Origin: Streptomyces sp. NBC_00442
GTDB taxonomy: Bacteria > Actinomycetota > Actinomycetes > Streptomycetales > Streptomycetaceae
Length of the DNA: 64,000 nt
Assembly (NCBI RefSeq): GCF_036014195.1
Contig: NZ_CP107918.1
Coordinates: forward strand, 682,001-746,000
Reading direction: 5' to 3'
The notes beneath the pieces are model-generated. The model was not told where the DNA came from, did no database searches, and saw only the letters and a list, made by a program, of their open reading frames with translations. Positions 51,485-60,720 of the stretch are shown here, in pieces. Position 1 is the first letter of the stretch, and every line of letters begins with the position of its first letter. The position numbers and the translations under genes are program-made.

Positions 51485-52693
51485 ATGTACGGAGACTTCA
51501 CCAGCCGACCGCACCAGCAACTCAGGGAAGATGTAAGGCACTTCGCCGAACACGAGGTACGGCCGCGGATAGCCGGGATGGAAACGGCCCGGACCGTCCA
51601 GCACGAGCTGTCGCGGCTCATCGCACGCCAGGGCTGGATAGGGGCCACGGTGAGCCCCGAGTACGGCGGCATGGGGGTCGGGCACCTGGGCAAGACCATC
51701 ATCATCGAGGAGCTGTCACGGGTCAGCGGCGCGATGGGCGCCATGGTGCAGGCCTCGCAGCTCGGCGTCGCCAAGATCCTGCACTTCGGCAGCGAGGAGC
51801 AGCGCAAGAGGTGGCTCCCGGCCGTCGCGGCGGGAGAGTGCCTGCCGACGATCGCGGTCACCGAGCCCGAGTCGGGCGGGCACGTGCTCGGCATGGCCGC
51901 GAGCGCGGTGCGCGACGGCGACGACTACGTCCTCAATGGCCGAAAGATTTATGTGGGCAACAGCCATGTGGGCGATCTCCACGGGGTGATCCTGCGCACC
52001 GGACCGGGCTCCCAGGGGCTCTCGGCCTTCCTGGTCGAGTCCGACCGGCCCGGCTTCTCGCTGGGCGAGCACCGCGAGTCGATGGGGCTGCACGGGTTCA
52101 GTTTCGGCGAGGTCCGCTTCGACAACTGCCGTGTGCCGGCGGCCAACCGGCTGGGCGAGGAGGGGGACGGTCTCGCCGTCGCGTACTCCTCCAGCGTCCT
52201 GTACGGGCGGGCCAACCTCACGGCCGTGTCGCTCGGCATCCATCAGGCGATCCTGGAGGAGACCACGACGTTCTGCCGTGAACGCATCCGTTACGGAAAG
52301 CCGCTGCACGAACTGCCCAACATCAAAATCAAGTTGGGACAGTTGCAGTCACGGGTGATGACGGCGCGGCTGGTCGCCTACCACGCGGTCCAGCTGCTCG
52401 ACCAGGGGCTGCCCTGTGACGCCGAGCTGATGAACGCCAAGGTCGTCAACGTCGAGTCGGCTCTCGACTCGGCGCGCAACGCCATGGAGATCCATGCGGC
52501 GGCCGGTCTGTTCACCGACCGCCCCATCGAGCGGTATCTGCGCGACGCCCACCACATCTTCGCCCCGGCCGGAACCTCCGACATCCAGTTCCTGAGACTG
52601 GCCGAGATCGCGCTGGGCACGGCGAAGGGCCAGTGGTCGCAGCGGCTCTCCGAGCTGGTGCGTGATCAGGAGCCGGCCGCGGCCTCCCACTGA
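51485..52693 (+). CDS. Acyl-CoA dehydrogenase family protein
   Basis: 402 residues. ATG 51485 is chosen for the GGAGG 12 to 15 bases upstream and the family start (MYGDFTSRPHQQLREDVRHF). CLPTIAVTEPESGGHVLGMA is the first acyl-CoA dehydrogenase signature, and ERYLRDAHHIFAPAGTSDIQ the second. It introduces a double bond next to an acyl thioester using FAD. Some homologues act in antibiotic starter or extender unit synthesis. Isolated gene; substrate unknown. Confidence 0.88.
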   Translation: MYGDFTSRPHQQLREDVRHFAEHEVRPRIAGMETARTVQHELSRLIARQGWIGATVSPEYGGMGVGHLGKTIIIEELSRVSGAMGAMVQASQLGVAKILHFGSEEQRKRWLPAVAAGECLPTIAVTEPESGGHVLGMAASAVRDGDDYVLNGRKIYVGNSHVGDLHGVILRTGPGSQGLSAFLVESDRPGFSLGEHRESMGLHGFSFGEVRFDNCRVPAANRLGEEGDGLAVAYSSSVLYGRANLTAVSLGIHQAILEETTTFCRERIRYGKPLHELPNIKIKLGQLQSRVMTARLVAYHAVQLLDQGLPCDAELMNAKVVNVESALDSARNAMEIHAAAGLFTDRPIERYLRDAHHIFAPAGTSDIQFLRLAEIALGTAKGQWSQRLSELVRDQEPAAASH

Positions 52694-52717
52694 CCACCGG
52701 TGCACCGCGGGGACGGC

Positions 52718-53290
52718 TCAGATGCGGCCGTCCTCGCGCCGGTGGATCTGTTCGATCAGTTCCGCCGCCATCGACTTGATCGTCTCGAGGCCGGCCCGGC
52801 CCCACGGCCGGGGTTCGGTGTCGACCACGCAGATGGTGCCCAGGGCGATGCCCGTACGGTCGATGAGCGGCGCTCCGAGATAGGAGCGGATGCCGATCTC
52901 GTCCACCACCGGATTGCCCGCGAACCTGGGGTAGTCGCACACGTCCTCAAGGACCAGGGCCTTGCGCCGCACCACGACGTGGGGGCAGTACCCGTGGTCG
53001 CGGGCCATGATCCGGCTCACCCCGCCGGCCCCGGCGACCGCGGCGCCCAGGTCCGAACCGGTGTGGGCGCCGTTCGGGGTGTGCAGGCCGGCGAAGAACT
53101 GCTGGTTCTCATCGATGAAGTTGACCATCGAGAAGGGGGCGCCGGTCACCTCGGCGAGCTTGCGCGCGAACTCGTCGAAGGCCGGATCGGGCAGCTGCCC
53201 CATGCCCAGCTGCCGCAGCCGCTGCACGCGGACCGGTGCCTCCCGGTCGACGGGGGTGAGCAGAAGGTGTCCGGTCGGGTCGTACGTCAT
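52718..53290 (-). CDS. GAF-domain protein at the end of the conservon
   Basis: 190 residues, ATG at 53290. A GAF domain fills most of it: LAEVTGAPFSMVNFIDENQQ, VLEDVCDYPRFAGNPVVDEI and YLGAPLIDRTGIALGTICVV. No kinase or output domain. Its start is two bases from the cvnD stop, so it is part of the cvn operon, in the place where many conservons carry a cytochrome P450 gene. It may sense a small ligand for the CvnA-D complex. Confidence 0.86.
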   Translation of the reverse strand: MTYDPTGHLLLTPVDREAPVRVQRLRQLGMGQLPDPAFDEFARKLAEVTGAPFSMVNFIDENQQFFAGLHTPNGAHTGSDLGAAVAGAGGVSRIMARDHGYCPHVVVRRKALVLEDVCDYPRFAGNPVVDEIGIRSYLGAPLIDRTGIALGTICVVDTEPRPWGRAGLETIKSMAAELIEQIHRREDGRI

Positions 53291-53292
53291 AG

Positions 53293-53910
53293 TCAGGCTC
53301 CATGGCTGGTGGCTGCCGGGACGGTGGCGAGCAGATGCTGGACGAGGGTGACCAGCGTCCGGATGCCGGAGCTGCCGATGCGGGCGTCGCACAGCACGAC
53401 GGGCACCTCGGGCTTGAGGTCTATGGCGGCCCGCACCTCCTCCGGGTCGTAGCGGTACGAACCGTCGAACTCGTTGACGGCGACGAGGAACTGGATGCCG
53501 CGCCGCTCGAAGAAGTCGACGGCGGCGAAGCATGCGTCGAGTCTGCGGGTGTCGGCGAGGATCACCGCGCCGAGCGCCCCTTCGGACAGCTCGTCCCACA
53601 TGAACCAGAAGCGTTCCTGTCCGGGCGTGCCGAAGAGGTAGAGCACGTGGCGGTCGTCGAGGGTGATGCGGCCGAAGTCCATGGCGACCGTGGTGGTGGT
53701 CTTGGACTCGATCCCTTCGAGGCTGTCGTGCGCCACGCTGACCGTGGTGAGGAGCTCCTCGGTGGAGAGCGGTTCGATCTCGCTCACCGCTCCGACAAAG
53801 GTCGTCTTGCCGACCCCGAACCCGCCCGCGACGAGGATCTTCAGCGCGGTCGGGAACAGGTCCACGGCGTCCCCGGCGGGGCGGGCGTCACAGCCGTCGT
53901 CGTAGGCCAT
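53293..53910 (-). CDS. cvnD: CvnD-type GTP-binding protein
   Basis: 205 residues. LKILVAGGFGVGKTTFVGAV is the P-loop, VLYLFGTPGQERFWFMWDEL the switch II region (DxxG replaced by GTPGQ), and FLVAVNEFDG the nucleotide-specificity motif (NEFD in place of NKxD). This is the small GTPase of conservons. It overlaps cvnC by 23 bp. Confidence 0.93.
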   Translation of the reverse strand: MAYDDGCDARPAGDAVDLFPTALKILVAGGFGVGKTTFVGAVSEIEPLSTEELLTTVSVAHDSLEGIESKTTTTVAMDFGRITLDDRHVLYLFGTPGQERFWFMWDELSEGALGAVILADTRRLDACFAAVDFFERRGIQFLVAVNEFDGSYRYDPEEVRAAIDLKPEVPVVLCDARIGSSGIRTLVTLVQHLLATVPAATSHGA

Positions 53911-54259
53911 CGAGCACTGCCTCCAGCAGAGATCGGTCGGTGGGCGCATGCGTGGAGCGCGGTGCCCGTGCGGTCACCGCACCGCAGTCCACCAGATCGG
54001 AAAGGAGCACTTTGGTGACGACGGCGGGCAGCCGCAGATGGGCCGAGATCTCCGCCACCGACGTGGGGCCCTTGCACAGGCCGAGCGCCTGTGAGTGTTC
54101 GGGGCCCAGATGCGTCTGGGGAAGGGTGCCGGTGGCCATGATCTGGGACAGCAGGTCCAGGGCCGCGGTGGGCCTGGTGCGGCCGTTGCTCACCGTGTAG
54201 GGGCGGATCAGGCGACCGGCCGCGTCGTCGAGCCACGGCCCGTCCTGTGAGGACGCCAC
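53888..54259 (-). CDS. cvnC: CvnC, DUF742 protein
   Basis: 123 residues from GTG 54259 with GAGGGG upstream. RLIRPYTVSNGRTRPTAALD and LLSQIMATGTLPQTHLGPEH, then LPAVVTKVLLSDLVDCGAVT, are the DUF742 winged-helix signature. The family bridges the roadblock protein and the GTPase. Overlaps cvnD and lies two bases past cvnB. Confidence 0.93.
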   Translation of the reverse strand: MASSQDGPWLDDAAGRLIRPYTVSNGRTRPTAALDLLSQIMATGTLPQTHLGPEHSQALGLCKGPTSVAEISAHLRLPAVVTKVLLSDLVDCGAVTARAPRSTHAPTDRSLLEAVLDGLRRRL

Positions 54260-54261
54260 GG

Positions 54262-54696
54262 TCAGCCCCTCAGGCCGCTCGGCGCTCCGGCGCCCTGCCT
54301 GGCCGGCGTCACGAGGTAGGGACGTACGCTCTTGACCAGCATGGCCATCTCGTAGCCGAGGACCGCCGCGTCCGTCTCCCGGCCGGCGAGGACGGCGAGA
54401 CAGGTGCCCGAGCCCGCGGTGGAGACGAACAGCAGCGTGGAGTCGAGCTCCACCACCACCTGCCTGACCTCTCCCCCGTCGCCGAAGCGCGCGCCTGCGC
54501 TGCGGCCCAGCGAGTAGAGGCCGGAGGCGAGGGCCGCCATGTGGTCGGCGCTGTCGGGGTCGAGGCCGTGAACGGATTTCACCAGACCGTCGCAGGAGAG
54601 CAGAACCGCATTGCGGGTGTAGGGAACCCGCTGGACCAGTCCGCTCAGCAGCCAGTCGAGGTCCGAGACGTGTCCGGTCGGCGCATCGCTCGCCAT
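54262..54696 (-). CDS. cvnB: CvnB, roadblock/LC7-domain protein
   Basis: 144 residues. DLDWLLSGLVQRVPYTRNAV, LLSCDGLVKSVHGLDPDSAD and VVVELDSTLLFVSTAGSGTC form a roadblock/LC7 fold, which acts as GTPase-activating partner of CvnD. Seven bases downstream of cvnA. Confidence 0.93.
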   Translation of the reverse strand: MASDAPTGHVSDLDWLLSGLVQRVPYTRNAVLLSCDGLVKSVHGLDPDSADHMAALASGLYSLGRSAGARFGDGGEVRQVVVELDSTLLFVSTAGSGTCLAVLAGRETDAAVLGYEMAMLVKSVRPYLVTPARQGAGAPSGLRG

Positions 54697-54703
54697 GGTG
54701 CAT

Positions 54704-56722
54704 CTACTCCTTGGAGTGTTCGGCGTCCGTTTCCGACGGGAGCGCCGAGGGTGACTGGTGGGTCGGTTGTGCGGTGGGGCTCTGCTGCGCCTCGGCGAGC
54801 CCGATGCCCCGCTGGAAGGCGGCCATCAACCCCGGGTCGTGCAGGGTGTGTTCGTCGTTCCTGCGCGGTGCCGGTGCGTCCCGAAGCTGCGGTACGAGGT
54901 GTTCCTGGCTGCGGCGTTTGGGCAGGTCGGGGCGGCCCATGGTGCCGCGCACGGCGCCGTTCTGGGATCTCGGCGCGACGATCAGCCGGGGCTCGGTGCT
55001 CTCGGCGGCCGCGCCGTGGTGGACGCCGGGCGCCGCGGCGGCCGGGTTGGGCCGCTCCTCGTGCGCCCCGCGCACGGGCAGCGGACCGCTTCCGCGCCCG
55101 GCCGTGGTGGGCTCGGACAGCGGGTGCCGGGGCGGCGGCAGCAGACCGGCGGAGGGCGCCCGATGTACGGGCTCCGACTGTACGGGTACGGGTTGTAGGG
55201 GTTCCGGTTGTACGGGTTCCGGTTGTACGGGTTCGGGGCGGGCGAGGGCCGGTTCGGGCGAGGGCGCCGTAAGGGGCCCGGCCGGCAGAGGTGCGGGGGG
55301 AAGGGACGCGGGCGGCTCGGCCAGGCGGGCGGCCGGGTCGGGGGCGGGCGGCGCGGCGACCATCCGCCCCGCGCTCTGCGGATCCGCGCCCGGCTCCTGC
55401 ACCTGCGCCTGTACCTGCGCCTCTGGACGGTCCTGCTGGTTCCCGTCGCCGGGCTCGGCGCCCAACAGGCCCTGGGGCAGCACCAGTACGGCCTGCACTC
55501 CGCCGTAGATGTTGGTCTGGAGCCGGACCGCGATGCCGTGCCTGCGGGCGAGCGCGGAGACCACGAACAGCCCGATGCGGCCGTCCTGGAGGAGATGGGC
55601 GACGTTGACCTGGTCGGGGTCGCAGAGCAGCGCGTTCATCTTGTTCTGCTCGGTGACCGGCATGCCGAGGCCGCGGTCCTCGACCTCCACGGCGAGCCCG
55701 GCCGTCACGAACTGCGCGCGCAACAGCACTTGGGTGTGCGGGGCGGAGAACACCGTGGCGTTCTCGACGAGTTCGGCGAGCAGGTGGATCACATCGGCCA
55801 CGGCGTGGCCGCGCAGCGTCCCGTCGATCGGCGGGACCAGCTTGACCCGCGGGTACTGCTCGACCTCCGCGATCGAGGAGCGCAGCACCTCGGTCATGGT
55901 GACCGGGTGGGACCACTGGCGCCGGGAGATGGCGCCGCCGAGGACGGCGAGGTTCTCGGCGTGCCGGCGGATGCGGGTGGCCAGGTGGTCGACGTGGAAG
56001 AGCCCCTTGAGCAGCTCGGGATCCTCGACCTCGTTCTCCAGCTCGTCCAGGAGCTGGATCTCGCGGTGCACGAGGGACTGAAGCCGGCGGGCGAGGTTGA
56101 CGAAGACCTCGACCTTCTGTTCGTTGCCGACGCTGCTGGAGAGCTGGGAGGCCTGCACCACGGCGACCACGGCCGCATCGTGCGAGCGCGTCAGCTCGTG
56201 CGCCAGCAGCTCGAACTCATCTGCACCCGGCGGCAGTTGGGCCGGTGCCGGGCGCGCGGGCGGCCCCTCTCCTCGGCGCAGCGCCTCGACGACCGTCCGC
56301 AGATCGGCGGCCGACCTCGCGCTGCCACGGCGCAGCCCGTTGGCGCGGCCGAGCACGGTCTTGGCGGCCCGGTCGGCGCCGATGCCGGCCGCGACCAGGG
56401 CGGCGAGCGCCAGCACGGCCAGGCCCGCGAGCAGCGCCCAGAGACCCATGGAGGGGTGCCTGCCGGTGGAGTGCAGGGTGAAGGCGACGGCCGCGGCGCC
56501 GCAGAGCACCGCGACGGTGGCGGGCAGGACGGCGGCGCGCAGCAGGTGCGGTCGTATGCGGGATTCGGGCGCCGCGCGCGGGCCGGGGGCCCGTGGGACG
56601 CGGCGCGCCGGATCGGGGTGGCCCGCATCGCTCTGGGTCTGCTGCGGCCGGGTGGTGGTGCGGCCGTGCCGTCCGCCCTCGCGGCGGTCCGGCCGCGCTG
56701 CGGGTGCGCGGAGATGAGACAT
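54704..56722 (-). CDS. cvnA: CvnA, sensor histidine kinase-like membrane protein
   Basis: 672 residues; ATG 56722 (GAGGACGCCG upstream) is preferred to 56749. Two membrane helices (LLRAAVLPATVAVLCGAAAV, LWALLAGLAVLALAALVAAG) sit at the N-terminus with only a short loop between them. The ATPase region has HLLAELVENATVFSAPHTQV (N box), VEVEDRGLGMPVTEQNKMNA (G1) and DGRIGLFVVSALARRHGIAV (G2). A clear phospho-acceptor His is lacking. The last 200 residues are Pro-rich with PVQPEP repeats and look disordered. Confidence 0.92.
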   Translation of the reverse strand: MSHLRAPAARPDRREGGRHGRTTTRPQQTQSDAGHPDPARRVPRAPGPRAAPESRIRPHLLRAAVLPATVAVLCGAAAVAFTLHSTGRHPSMGLWALLAGLAVLALAALVAAGIGADRAAKTVLGRANGLRRGSARSAADLRTVVEALRRGEGPPARPAPAQLPPGADEFELLAHELTRSHDAAVVAVVQASQLSSSVGNEQKVEVFVNLARRLQSLVHREIQLLDELENEVEDPELLKGLFHVDHLATRIRRHAENLAVLGGAISRRQWSHPVTMTEVLRSSIAEVEQYPRVKLVPPIDGTLRGHAVADVIHLLAELVENATVFSAPHTQVLLRAQFVTAGLAVEVEDRGLGMPVTEQNKMNALLCDPDQVNVAHLLQDGRIGLFVVSALARRHGIAVRLQTNIYGGVQAVLVLPQGLLGAEPGDGNQQDRPEAQVQAQVQEPGADPQSAGRMVAAPPAPDPAARLAEPPASLPPAPLPAGPLTAPSPEPALARPEPVQPEPVQPEPLQPVPVQSEPVHRAPSAGLLPPPRHPLSEPTTAGRGSGPLPVRGAHEERPNPAAAAPGVHHGAAAESTEPRLIVAPRSQNGAVRGTMGRPDLPKRRSQEHLVPQLRDAPAPRRNDEHTLHDPGLMAAFQRGIGLAEAQQSPTAQPTHQSPSALPSETDAEHSKE

Positions 56723-57085
56723 CGGCGTCCTCGGTGCGTGGGGTCCCATGGATCACTCTGGCGGGCCCAACTCGGCTGATGTAAGGCCCATTTTGATCGT
56801 CGACCACTCACCGTAGTCGCCTGTGCGACACCCTCGGTGCGCTGTTGCCAAAGTTCCCCGGGAGGGGTCCCACTCTGGTATGACGCGTCGCACTGCAGAT
56901 CGATAACCTGCGAGAACGCGCCCTGCCCGCAGCGGAACGCCGCATACCGTTTCCGTCGCCGTTCCGGCCCCGCGGCGCGCCACAACCGCGGGGCCCGCGA
57001 TGCGCGCGGGGCCGGAGCGGACTCCCGCCCGCTCCGGCCCCGCCGTTGATCGGTCGGCTTCGGACTCGCCCGCCGTCGCCGCTCC
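56723..57085. other. Upstream region of the cvn operon
   Basis: No gene seen. The stretch around 56780-56930 is lower in GC and should hold the cvn promoter. A penicillin-binding protein terminator lies at its far end. Confidence 0.5.
57008..57041 (-). terminator. Terminator of the penicillin-binding protein gene
   Basis: GGGGCCGGAGCGG (57008-57020) pairs perfectly with CCGCTCCGGCCCC (57029-57041), 8-base loop. It lies 45 bp past the stop on the minus strand. Confidence 0.7.
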
Positions 57086-59173
57086 TCAGCCGTCCGATCC
57101 CGGCAGGGTCGTCGTGGTGAGGGTGCCCGCGGGGACTCCGGCGAGCGCACCTTCGATGGAGTCGCGCCAGACGGGGCCCGCGAGGGTGCCGCCGAAGGCC
57201 TGGCCGACGGTGGTGCCGCCGATGCTCTGGCCGTCGAGGTCGTGCGGGCTCCTGGTGTCACTGACCACGGCCGCGCCGGACAGTTCGGGAGTGAAGCCGG
57301 CGAACCAGACCTGCTTGCTGTCGTCGGTGGTGCCGGTCTTGCCCGCGCTGTCGCGGTCGGTGAGACCGGCGGGCTTGCCGGTGCCGTCCTGCACGACGCC
57401 CAGGAGCATGGTCGTGACGGTGTCGGCGGTCTGCGGGGACATCACCTGGTGGCAGTCGGCCTGCGGCACCGCGATGCTCCCGCCGTCCGGCTTGGTCACC
57501 GAGGTCACGGCGACCGGGGTGCAGTACGTGCCGTGATTGGCGAAGGTCGCGTACACGTTGGCCATCTCCAGCGGCGTCAGGTCATTACTGCCGAGCGTCA
57601 GTGAGGGAACCACCTGGAGCTTGGTGCCGCCCGCCTGGGCCTTGATGCCCAGCGAGTTGGCCATCTTCGCCACCTCGCACAGCCCGGTGTCGGCCTCCAG
57701 CTCGGCGAAGTAGGTGTTGACGGACTGGGCCATGGCGTCCGGCATCGCGAAGGGCCCGACCAGGGAGTGGCTGTCGTTGTGGACCTCGCCGTTCTCCGGG
57801 TAGGTGTTGCCGGAGCAGTCCGACATGGCGGGCCAGGGCATGGAGTAGGGCGCGGGGTACTGCTGACTCGGGCTCGTGCCCTGCTCCAGCGCCGCGGCCG
57901 CGACGATCGGCTTGAACGTGGAGCCGGTGGGGAAGCCGAGGCCGCCGCCCATCTTCGTGCCGACGTTGAGGTTGATCTCCGTCTGATGCGCACCCAGGCC
58001 GTAGTCACGGCTCTGCCCCATCGCGACGATCTTGCCGGTACCGGGCTGGACGAGGCTCATCACCGCGGCGGCGTCGTCCGTGGTGTACGCGTGCGAGGTG
58101 ACCGAATCCTGAAGGGCCTTCTGCGCCTTGGGGGAGAGCGTCGTGTGGATCTGGAGCCCGCCCCTGCTCCACAACGCCCGCCGCTCGACGGCCGTCTTGC
58201 CGAACGCCGGGTCGCTCAGGACGGTCCGGTGCACGTAGTCGCAGAAGAAGCCCTCCCCCTGATGGGCGGTGATGCAGCCCTGCCGCGGCGCGCTGATGTG
58301 CAGCTTGATGGGCGTGCCGATCGCCTGCTGGGCCTGGGCGGCGGTGATCGAACCGTACTCGGCCATCTTGTTCAGGACGGTGTCGCGGCGCTGCTTGGCG
58401 AGGGCGGCGTTGGTGACCGGGTCGTACATGGACGGCGATTGGACGAGCCCGGCCAGCAGGGCGGCCTGGGGCAGGGTCAAGTCCTTGGCATGGACGCTGA
58501 AGTAGCGCTCCGAGGCCGCCTCGATCCCGTACGCCTGCTCCCCGAAGAACGTGATGTTGAGGTAGTTAGTGAGGATCTGGTCCTTGGGGAGGGTCTGTTC
58601 GAGCTCGATGGCGTACCGCAGCTCCTGGATCTTGCGGCCGATGGTCTGGCGCTGGGCTTCGAGGACCGCTTTCTGGTCAGTGCCCGCCTGCTCGACGAAG
58701 ACGTTCTTGACGTACTGCTGGGTGAGGGTCGAGGCGCCCTGGGCCACGCTTCCGCTGGCGGCGTTCTTGTTCAGCGCGCGCAGCACGCCCTGCAGGTCCA
58801 CGGCTCCGTGCTGGTAGAACCGGTTGTCCTCGATGTCGACCAGCGCCTTGCGCATGACCGGCGCGATCCGGTCGCCGGGTATCACGGTGCGGTCGCGGTC
58901 GTAGACCGTGGCTATGAGCCCGCCGTCGGCATCGAAGATCTTGGACGCCTGCGACAACGGCGGTGTCTTGAACTCGTCGGGCAGACTGTTGAAGCTCTCC
59001 GCCGCGGATTTGGCGCCCACCCCCAGCGCGCCCGCCACCGGCAGCGCGATACCGGCGGCCATGACGCCCGCCAGGACGCTCACTCCGAGGAAGCGAAGGG
59101 TACGGGTGACGGGGGATCCGGTGGCCGGGGGCCCGGCCGGACGGGAACGCGTGAAGGGCATACAGCGAAACAT
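57086..59173 (-). CDS. Class A penicillin-binding protein (transglycosylase/transpeptidase)
   Basis: 695 residues. One N-terminal membrane helix (FLGVSVLAGVMAAGIALPVA). The transglycosylase domain has LVDIEDNRFYQHGAVDLQGV, GASTLTQQYVKNVFVE and RKIQELRYAIELEQTLPKDQ. The transpeptidase has FPTGSTFKPIVAAAALEQG (active-site Ser in SxxK), AQSVNTYF (SxN) and SAGKTGTTDDSKQVWFAGFT (KTG). It polymerises and cross-links peptidoglycan outside the membrane. Start 59173 or 59161; neither has a strong ribosome site. Confidence 0.93.
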   Translation of the reverse strand: MFRCMPFTRSRPAGPPATGSPVTRTLRFLGVSVLAGVMAAGIALPVAGALGVGAKSAAESFNSLPDEFKTPPLSQASKIFDADGGLIATVYDRDRTVIPGDRIAPVMRKALVDIEDNRFYQHGAVDLQGVLRALNKNAASGSVAQGASTLTQQYVKNVFVEQAGTDQKAVLEAQRQTIGRKIQELRYAIELEQTLPKDQILTNYLNITFFGEQAYGIEAASERYFSVHAKDLTLPQAALLAGLVQSPSMYDPVTNAALAKQRRDTVLNKMAEYGSITAAQAQQAIGTPIKLHISAPRQGCITAHQGEGFFCDYVHRTVLSDPAFGKTAVERRALWSRGGLQIHTTLSPKAQKALQDSVTSHAYTTDDAAAVMSLVQPGTGKIVAMGQSRDYGLGAHQTEINLNVGTKMGGGLGFPTGSTFKPIVAAAALEQGTSPSQQYPAPYSMPWPAMSDCSGNTYPENGEVHNDSHSLVGPFAMPDAMAQSVNTYFAELEADTGLCEVAKMANSLGIKAQAGGTKLQVVPSLTLGSNDLTPLEMANVYATFANHGTYCTPVAVTSVTKPDGGSIAVPQADCHQVMSPQTADTVTTMLLGVVQDGTGKPAGLTDRDSAGKTGTTDDSKQVWFAGFTPELSGAAVVSDTRSPHDLDGQSIGGTTVGQAFGGTLAGPVWRDSIEGALAGVPAGTLTTTTLPGSDG

Positions 59174-59240
59174 ACGCAGTACACCTATGAATCAACCCTC
59201 GGGGTGGCGGGCGGCCGGACGGTTGCGGTGCGAGACCGGC

Positions 59241-60128
59241 CTACCCCGCCGCGCCGTCGCCGATCAGGTGCCTGAGGTGATCGTGGACCCAGGAAGCGAG
59301 GGTGGTCGGGGTGGTGGTGCGTACCGTGCGCGGCTGTTCGGGTACGAAGTCCTCGCGCAGGCCGGTCGACATGCCGAGCACCGCCTCCACGAGGCCGTCG
59401 GTCATCCCGGCCCGGTGGAGCTGCGCGCGCATCTCGTCGTCCGTGATCCGTTCGACGCCGATCTGGCGTCCCGTGGCGGCCGTGACGATGCCGGCGACCT
59501 CGCGCCAGGTGAGGTCGGCGGCGCCGTGGACCGCCTGGACGCACCGGCCCGACCAGGCGGGCGAGAGCAGCCGCCCGACGGCCACCTCGGCGATGTCGCG
59601 GGGTGCGACCCAGGCCATGGGCTGGTCGAGCGGGAGGACGACCTGGAGGGTGCCGGCGCGCAGCGCGTCGAGTTGCAGTTCGAGGTTGGTGAAGAAGTAG
59701 CCGCAGCGCAGATGGGTCACGTCGATGCCGAGGGCATCGAGAGCGCTCTCCGTGTGGGCCAGGCCGTCGATCTCGCCCGCGCCGTGACGCTTCTCGGCGC
59801 CGACGCTGCTCTGGAAGACGACGCGGCCGATCCGGTTCTCGGTGACGGCGCGGACCACGCTCGCGGTGGCACGGGCGTAGTCGTCGAGGGGGTCTTCGCT
59901 GCCGGTGGTCGGGTCCACCCAGAACAGGGCGTCCACGTCACGGGTGGCGGCCGCCACGGAGGCGGCGTCGTACTGGTCGACGCGCACGGCGTCCACGACG
60001 TCCTTGACGTCGGGATCCAGCCGCGAGGGCTCGCGCAGCAGCACGCGCGGGCGGACGCCGGCCCGCAGCAGCGCGGCGACGACGTGCCGTCCGACGTTGC
60101 CGGTCGGGGTGGTGACGGCGATCTGCAT
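59241..60128 (-). CDS. NmrA-type NAD(P)H-binding reductase
   Basis: 295 residues, ATG 60128 with GGGAGG six bases upstream. MQIAVTTPTGNVGRHVVAAL is the glycine-rich nucleotide motif. FQSSVGAEKRHGAGEIDGLA and WVAPRDIAEVAVGRLLSPAW are typical of NmrA/atypical SDR proteins. It may reduce a quinone or sense the redox state. Single gene. Confidence 0.86.
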   Translation of the reverse strand: MQIAVTTPTGNVGRHVVAALLRAGVRPRVLLREPSRLDPDVKDVVDAVRVDQYDAASVAAATRDVDALFWVDPTTGSEDPLDDYARATASVVRAVTENRIGRVVFQSSVGAEKRHGAGEIDGLAHTESALDALGIDVTHLRCGYFFTNLELQLDALRAGTLQVVLPLDQPMAWVAPRDIAEVAVGRLLSPAWSGRCVQAVHGAADLTWREVAGIVTAATGRQIGVERITDDEMRAQLHRAGMTDGLVEAVLGMSTGLREDFVPEQPRTVRTTTPTTLASWVHDHLRHLIGDGAAG

Positions 60129-60720
60129 GATGTCCTCCCATTCGACGGCCGGGCCGGAACCGGGCGGCCTCTCGTTCGACGGCCGGGCCGGAACCGGGCG
60201 GCCTCTCGTTCGACGGCCCGGCTCCGCGGCGGCGGACCCGCGGCCGCGGGCGGCACCGGACGGGCGGGCAGACGTCGGCAGGATCGCCGACGCGGTGACG
60301 GGTGCCCGCCAGCAACACGCGTTCCCGAATCCGCCCCTCGAATGCCACCCGCCCCGGAACGCCTTCCGGCCGCCCCCCCTCGGCCGAACGAATTGCCCCT
60401 CGGCCGGCCGGGGTGCCCACCCGCAGGGGCGACTTGCCGACGGACGGCGCCCGCCGGGGCGGCCACCAGCGGAGGGCCACCAGCCCGCCGCCGCCCCCTC
60501 CCGCCGTGGGCGCCGGCCCACCAGGCCGACCGCCGCTTCGCGCCGGGGACGGTTGCCCGCTCGGCCCCACGTCGATGCCCCTCATGTCCCGCGTCCGCCC
60601 GGGTGCTTGACTGGGTGTCATGGTTCTCGCTCCCGCGCATGCCGCCCGTACCGACGCCCTCGCACGCTGCCGTGGACGCGACGCCGGATCGCGAGCGGGC
60701 ACGTCGCACGGTGGTCCGGC
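60129..60720. other. 592-bp region with a 34-bp tandem duplication, no gene
   Basis: Two perfect 34-bp copies at 60141-60174 and 60175-60208 plus 11 bp of a third follow the NmrA gene start. The unit contains CGACGGCCGGGCC and CCGGGCGGCC. The remaining sequence is extreme in GC and has no supported start. Confidence 0.6.
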
